Below, one piece after another: positions 13,234-16,883 of a stretch of DNA of 16,883 bases (the stretch's first letter is position 1; every line of letters starts with the position of its first letter). The stretch is from the NCBI GenBank assembly GCA_964617665.1, contig CAZUAH010000295.1, positions 1 to 16,883 on the forward strand, in the 5' to 3' direction. The position numbers and the translations under genes are program-made. Below the pieces are notes generated by a model, which did not search any database, was not told where the DNA came from, and was given only the letters and a program-made list of their open reading frames with translations. This DNA is from JADHUC01 sp964617665. Lineage in GTDB: Bacteria; Planctomycetota; Planctomycetia; Pirellulales; Pirellulaceae.

Positions 13234-14958
13234 ATGACAATGGAAACAACGTTCGCCGATCGCGTCCGTACACGACTATCCGCCATATATGGCGGTCAAG
13301 CGGACGGTGTGTTGTCTTGTGTACTTGATCTTGTGACGAGGCGCAAATCTCTACGCTCGCAGCAGCCCACGTCTCGATGGAACGAACGTGATATCGTACT
13401 GATCGCATACGGGGATCAGGTGACTGACGATGGCCAAGCACCTCTTTCCCAGCTAGGTGCGTTTCTCGACTCGCACCGATTGAGCGAGTGCCTGAGTACG
13501 GTCCACATCCTACCTTTCTATCCCTATTCCTCCGACGATGGATTTTCCGTCGTTGACTATCGGGCCGTTGACCCGGCTGTTGGGGATTGGAGTGACGTAC
13601 GGCGGTTGAACGAGCGCGTCGATTTGATGTTCGACCTGGTTCTTAATCACGTGTCTCAACGCAGCGGCTGGTTTGAGGACTATCTTTCTGGGGTCGAGCC
13701 CTTCTCGCGATATTTCATCGAAGTCGATCCTAGTCAGGACCTGTCGGCGGTCACTCGCCCTCGCAGTCTGCCATTGCTCACGCCGTTCGAGACGAATCGA
13801 GGCACGCGTCATTTGTGGACAACGTTCAGCGCCGACCAGATCGACCTGAACTTCGCTGAACCAGACGTGTTGATCGAAATGCTAGACATCCTGCTGCTCT
13901 ATGTTGAACAGGGTGCTCGTTTCGTGCGGTTGGATGCGATCGCCTACCTATGGAAGGAGATCGGGACAAACTGCATTCATTTATCCCAGACTCACGAGGT
14001 GGTGAAGTTGATGCGTGACGTCCTGGACGAAGTCGCGCCACATGTTGTTCTACTGACGGAGACGAACGTTCCACACGATGAGAATGTGAGTTACTTCGGC
14101 CAAGGTGACGAAGCGCACATGGTGTACCAGTTCAGTCTGCCACCGCTGCTACTGGAAGCCCTGCTTAGCCAGGACGCCCAGCCGCTCAAGCGATGGCTGG
14201 TAGGTCTGGAAGCCACGCGACCTGGGACCACGTACTTCAACTTCACGGCTTCACACGATGGCGTGGGAGTACGACCGCTTGAGGGGCTGGTTAGTAGTGA
14301 GCGTTTCGAACGACTGGTCGACGGGATCCGTGCACGTGGTGGACTGGTCAGCACCAAGCGGAATTCGGACGGCACGGACACCCCGTACGAATTGAATATC
14401 AGCTACCTGGATGCCTTGAGTTCTCCCGAAGCCCCCGATTCCCAGTTACAGGTGCGTCGCTTCCTCACGTCCCAGGCAATCATGCTGTCGTTGCGTGGAA
14501 TTCCCGGGGTGTACTTCCACAGTCTTGTGGGCACGCCGAACGACCATGCGGGCGTCGAGGCCAGCGGTCACGCTCGGCGGATCAATCGGCGAAAATACAC
14601 GCTGAGGGAATTGTCGGACACGCTATCAGGCGAAGGATCAGTCCAACAACTGGTGTTTCGAGGATACCAAAACCTGTTGCGGACCCGCATTCGGCAACCA
14701 GCCTTCCATCCGGATGCGGCTCAGACTGTGTTCGAGACGACCGATCCGGCGGTTGTGGCTTTCTTACGTGGCGAACCTGAATCGGGGCAAGCGATCTTAG
14801 TAGCTGCCAATTTCAGCGACCAGCCGAAACGGTTTCAGTACTCGGATCACACGCAAGCTCGCTATGACAAGGATCTGATCTCCGGCAATCCAATTGGCGA
14901 CCATGGGGTGGTCGATCTTGAGCCGTATCAGACCGTTTGGGCCAAAGCGGTGGGCTAG
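13234..14958 (+). CDS. GH13 subfamily 18 sugar phosphorylase (glucosylglycerate/sucrose phosphorylase type)
   Basis: 574 residues. The GH13 regions are in order: DLVLNHVS (D134, N138, H139), VRLDAIAYLWKEIGT with nucleophile D234, LLTETNVPH with acid/base E276, and TASHDGVGVRP with transition-state stabiliser D342. HILPFYPYSSDDGFSVVDY (91-109) and the close of the barrel RGIPGVYFHS (421-430) are hallmarks of subfamily 18. These enzymes cleave an alpha-glucoside with inorganic phosphate, giving glucose-1-phosphate, in the cytoplasm. The acceptor-side loop reads SDGTDTPYELNISYLDAL (378-395). PYELN-x-x-Y-x-DAL is, to my memory, the form in YcjM-like glucosylglycerate phosphorylases, whereas sucrose phosphorylases have a Y-x-V-N-C-T form. 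So glucosylglycerate is the better guess, with sucrose or another glucoside possible. It is the last gene of the cluster and converges on the GH63-like gene 42 bp away. Confidence 0.9.
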   Translation: MTMETTFADRVRTRLSAIYGGQADGVLSCVLDLVTRRKSLRSQQPTSRWNERDIVLIAYGDQVTDDGQAPLSQLGAFLDSHRLSECLSTVHILPFYPYSSDDGFSVVDYRAVDPAVGDWSDVRRLNERVDLMFDLVLNHVSQRSGWFEDYLSGVEPFSRYFIEVDPSQDLSAVTRPRSLPLLTPFETNRGTRHLWTTFSADQIDLNFAEPDVLIEMLDILLLYVEQGARFVRLDAIAYLWKEIGTNCIHLSQTHEVVKLMRDVLDEVAPHVVLLTETNVPHDENVSYFGQGDEAHMVYQFSLPPLLLEALLSQDAQPLKRWLVGLEATRPGTTYFNFTASHDGVGVRPLEGLVSSERFERLVDGIRARGGLVSTKRNSDGTDTPYELNISYLDALSSPEAPDSQLQVRRFLTSQAIMLSLRGIPGVYFHSLVGTPNDHAGVEASGHARRINRRKYTLRELSDTLSGEGSVQQLVFRGYQNLLRTRIRQPAFHPDAAQTVFETTDPAVVAFLRGEPESGQAILVAANFSDQPKRFQYSDHTQARYDKDLISGNPIGDHGVVDLEPYQTVWAKAVG

Positions 14959-15000
14959 GTCTCGGCTCTGACACACCCCATTGCCAATGTCCGCTCGGGT

Positions 15001-16344
15001 TCAAGACCCCCGGTTTCCGGCGCGTAGCTTCAGTTTGTGCCTTCGGGTGAGTCCGTCGAGCATCATTGTCACGAGCGTAGCGCTCATGCAGTAGTCGCGG
15101 ACGCCAAGCGGCCTTCCAGAAATCGAATCGTAGTGTTCGCTGATGCCGTTCTTGATCGCGTTGGCGATGGTCTTGTCGGCGATGTTGGCGGCAAGATCCC
15201 TATGGCCATAAGCGGCCAAACCAGAGGCGATCTGGTAGTTCGTCGGTGGCCAGACGTCACCGCGCCAGAAGGCGTTGGACTTCCAACGCTTGTCGGTTCG
15301 ATCGACAGTGGGCACCGGCAGTGGTGTCATCCAGGCAGGCGAGGCCAGCACCTGGGCCATGCGCCCAGCCATCGCTTCGGTGGGAACGCCCGCGGCGAGC
15401 GGAATCCAACTTCCAATGGTGGCGACCGGGATCTTTTCGAGCGTATCGCGCCGAACGGAGAGGAACGTGCCCGCCTCTTCGTCCCACATGTGTTCGCGCA
15501 TTCCCTTGATGCCCTTCTCGATACGCAGCTTGCGCCTTGCCGCCATCTGTCTGTCGCCCACGAATTCCGCCAATCGGGCTAGGCTTCTTTCGCCCAGGAT
15601 CAGATAGGCGGTGTTGCCGGGCACGCAGATGTCCGCATACCAGGTGCCTTCTTTGGGGCCCTTGCGTTTGGGATGGACGGTCATTTGCATGTCGTCCATG
15701 TTGCACTCGTAGTCGAATGTCTCCCATTTAGCGTGCTGCAGTTTGCCCGTGTATGCGCCGAGCGTAACCAGCCCGTTGTCGTGCAGATCCCGCTCGCGCC
15801 AATACCAGTCGTGGAAACGTCCGAGCCGACCGAGGCACCGCTTGAGAAGTTCTTTGTCGCCGTTGCGCCGGTAGACCCGTTCGACACCCCAGGCGAGGAT
15901 CGGAATCTGCGAGAACTGCCGAACCTCTTGCGGCTCCGTCTTGATGGCCACCGTGACCATGTCCCGAGCATATTCGGGCGCGTCCTTGTTCCAGCGATCC
16001 TGGAAGTCCCAATAGTTCTGGAAGATCTCGCGGATCAGCTTCTTCTTGGCGGGCAGGATGCTCAACAGATCGACCACGAACATCGTGTCCCAAATCCACT
16101 GTCCCTTATAGTATGGTCCGCCTGGAACGATCCAGGGATTTTTCAGCGGCGGCGTCGGCGGCATGATCTTGTCGAGAACGCACTTTTGCATCACGCGCTC
16201 TGCAAGTGCGAGCACCTCGGGATTGTTTGCCACGAAAGGCGATCCTAGATCGAGGGGCACCGGTTCCGACGCGTCGCCGAAATCGCCCAGCGCGCTCGCC
16301 AGCCACATGCCTCCGACCGTTTTCGAAAACTCGCGACGTTTCAT
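15001..16344 (-). CDS. Tat-exported GH63-like (alpha/alpha)6 glycoside hydrolase
   Basis: 447 residues. MKRREFSKTVGGMWLASALG is a twin-arginine signal (R3-R4 with F at +2 after them, then a mild hydrophobic stretch), so the enzyme should be folded before export. The mature part has YYKGQWIWDTMF (79-90), KWETFDYECNMDDM (206-219), FWRGDVWPPTNYQIASGLAAYG (359-380) and ISEHYDSISGRPLGVRDYCMSA (401-422). These are the blocks of GH63/trehalase-like clan GH-G enzymes, which invert alpha-glucosidic bonds. By position E403 should be the base, and an acid near D217/D218 is likely. Length matches the roughly 450-residue glucosylglycerate/mannosylglycerate hydrolases of GH63, but those are cytoplasmic, and other alpha-glucosides are equally possible. 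The start ATG 16344 is chosen for the Tat motif; the frame is open upstream to 16479 without sense. It follows the SGNH gene by 153 bp. Confidence 0.85.
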   Translation of the reverse strand: MKRREFSKTVGGMWLASALGDFGDASEPVPLDLGSPFVANNPEVLALAERVMQKCVLDKIMPPTPPLKNPWIVPGGPYYKGQWIWDTMFVVDLLSILPAKKKLIREIFQNYWDFQDRWNKDAPEYARDMVTVAIKTEPQEVRQFSQIPILAWGVERVYRRNGDKELLKRCLGRLGRFHDWYWRERDLHDNGLVTLGAYTGKLQHAKWETFDYECNMDDMQMTVHPKRKGPKEGTWYADICVPGNTAYLILGERSLARLAEFVGDRQMAARRKLRIEKGIKGMREHMWDEEAGTFLSVRRDTLEKIPVATIGSWIPLAAGVPTEAMAGRMAQVLASPAWMTPLPVPTVDRTDKRWKSNAFWRGDVWPPTNYQIASGLAAYGHRDLAANIADKTIANAIKNGISEHYDSISGRPLGVRDYCMSATLVTMMLDGLTRRHKLKLRAGNRGS

Positions 16345-16434
16345 ATGATCGTTCCCGTGTCTGTTTGGCTTTTGCCGGCGAACCTTTGCTTCGACGCCGA
16401 CGATGCGTGAGCGTTCGGTGGCTCGAAGTTCAGC

Positions 16435-16490
16435 GGCAAGACACGGTGTGTCTGTCTCTTGCCAGACAGATCCTCTCATTAAGGCAGAGG
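16435..16490. other. Cluster of overlapping hairpins between the SGNH and GH63-like genes
   Basis: Three alternative stems can form: GGCAAGA (16435-16441) with TCTTGCC (16457-16463), TCTGTCT (16451-16457) with AGACAGA (16464-16470), and CCTCT (16472-16476) with AGAGG (16486-16490). The first two exclude each other. None is followed by a T-run on the minus strand. They may be an attenuator-like or processing structure behind the SGNH stop codon. Confidence 0.4.
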
Positions 16491-16497
16491 CTGTCTA

Positions 16498-16883
16498 TCA
16501 TCTGCCAATAACTTCGATCAGGCTGGCTATGTCGGTCCACTCTTCAATTGTAATCGCAAACCGCCTGCCCTTGATCCCTTTCGGATGCGTAAGTCTTGGC
16601 GCCAGCGTCTTGCTCGGAACGGTGTAGATGAAGGGAATATCCTCCCCGTCCTGTCCAAGGGCGAACGTGGCCTTGAAACAGTTGGCCAGAGCGGACATCT
16701 CCGGGCCGAAGTTGGCGCCCTGGGCCTCGGCAACCATCGACTCGCCCGTGAGGAACAGAACGCCGCTGAGGGCCGCTGGCGTGAAACAGTGCACATGAAC
16801 GTTGTATGTCCAGGTCGCCATCGAATCGCCGACTTGCGGCTTCGGGGAGGGATACTGTCCCCACGAACTCCCATCCGGTACAG
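16498..16883 (-). CDS. 3' part of an SGNH/sialate O-acetylesterase-like gene (partial)
   Basis: The minus-strand frame is open from the window edge to TGA at 16500-16498, giving about 128 residues of the C-terminal part. The ATG at 16821 is internal, because the frame upstream is also protein-like (VPDGSSWGQYPSPKPQVGDS). The stretch PAALSGVLFLTGESMV matches the GxxWxxGES block of carbohydrate esterase/SASA-type SGNH proteins. It is followed by FGPEMSALANCFKATF and IPFIYTVPSKTLAPRLTHP, where such proteins have the lysine-rich strand after the helix. The usual Trp-Tyr-Gln before GES is replaced by Leu-Phe-Leu-Thr here. These enzymes remove acetyl or other esters from sugars outside the cytoplasm; the catalytic Ser is outside the window. 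It lies directly upstream of the GH63-like gene on the same strand, so a joint role in carbohydrate use is plausible. Confidence 0.7.
   Translation of the reverse strand, partial: VPDGSSWGQYPSPKPQVGDSMATWTYNVHVHCFTPAALSGVLFLTGESMVAEAQGANFGPEMSALANCFKATFALGQDGEDIPFIYTVPSKTLAPRLTHPKGIKGRRFAITIEEWTDIASLIEVIGR

Noticed and set aside
16345..16479. Upstream extension of the GH63-like gene
   Set aside because: The twin-arginine signal starts at 16344 and must be N-terminal; the extension covers a hairpin-rich intergenic region.
16821..16821. ATG at 16821 as the true start of the SGNH-like gene
   Set aside because: The frame continues upstream with protein-like sequence to the window edge, and the family is much longer, so the gene is only partly in the window.

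Overview
The window looks like chromosomal DNA of a planctomycete, most likely of the Pirellulales type. The best marker is a DUF1559 protein with a prepilin-type N-terminus and the C-terminal H-X9-DG signature, followed by a small lipoprotein. That pair is a large paralogous family almost peculiar to Planctomycetes. Moderately high GC, a Tat-exported glycoside hydrolase and an SGNH/sialate-esterase-like protein fit the same picture. I see no tRNA, rRNA, CRISPR array, phage gene or transposase gene.

Layout. The first 62 bases hold the probable 3' tail of a plus-strand gene. From 215 to 8201 all genes are on the minus strand. Read in their own direction, the first unit is an apparent lipid/membrane operon: a UbiA-family prenyltransferase, PgsA-like CDP-alcohol phosphatidyltransferase and a CPBP intramembrane protease. 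It starts from a good promoter near 8324-8351 and ends in an intrinsic terminator at 5540-5561. Next come an exported DUF1579-like protein, a membrane-anchored protein with two tandem copies of one domain, a 133-bp quasi-palindromic intergenic element flanked by GATT/GATT, an acyltransferase-3 protein with a possible 10-codon leader ORF, and finally the DUF1559 plus lipoprotein pair behind its own promoter and a leader of about 270 nt.

From 8392 to 14958 the plus strand carries a GGDEF diguanylate cyclase with an extended -10 box only a few bases before its start codon, so its mRNA may be leaderless. It is followed by a tight cluster: GT4 glycosyltransferase, HAD hydrolase (ATGA overlap), second GT4 glycosyltransferase, and a GH13_18 sugar phosphorylase of the glucosylglycerate/sucrose phosphorylase type. 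Convergent to it, on the minus strand, are a Tat-signal GH63-like (alpha/alpha)6 glycosidase and the 3' part of an SGNH/sialate O-acetylesterase-like gene that runs off the window.

Interpretation. The most interesting system is the GT4-HAD-GT4-GH13_18 cluster. Its gene content suggests synthesis and phosphorolytic recycling of a small charged or phosphorylated glycoside, with glucosylglycerate or mannosylglucosylglycerate compatible solutes as the leading guess. The guess rests on family resemblance and gene order; no glucosyl-3-phosphoglycerate synthase is visible here. The neighbouring diguanylate cyclase and the periplasmic GH63-like enzyme could be linked to it, but the sequence does not prove this.
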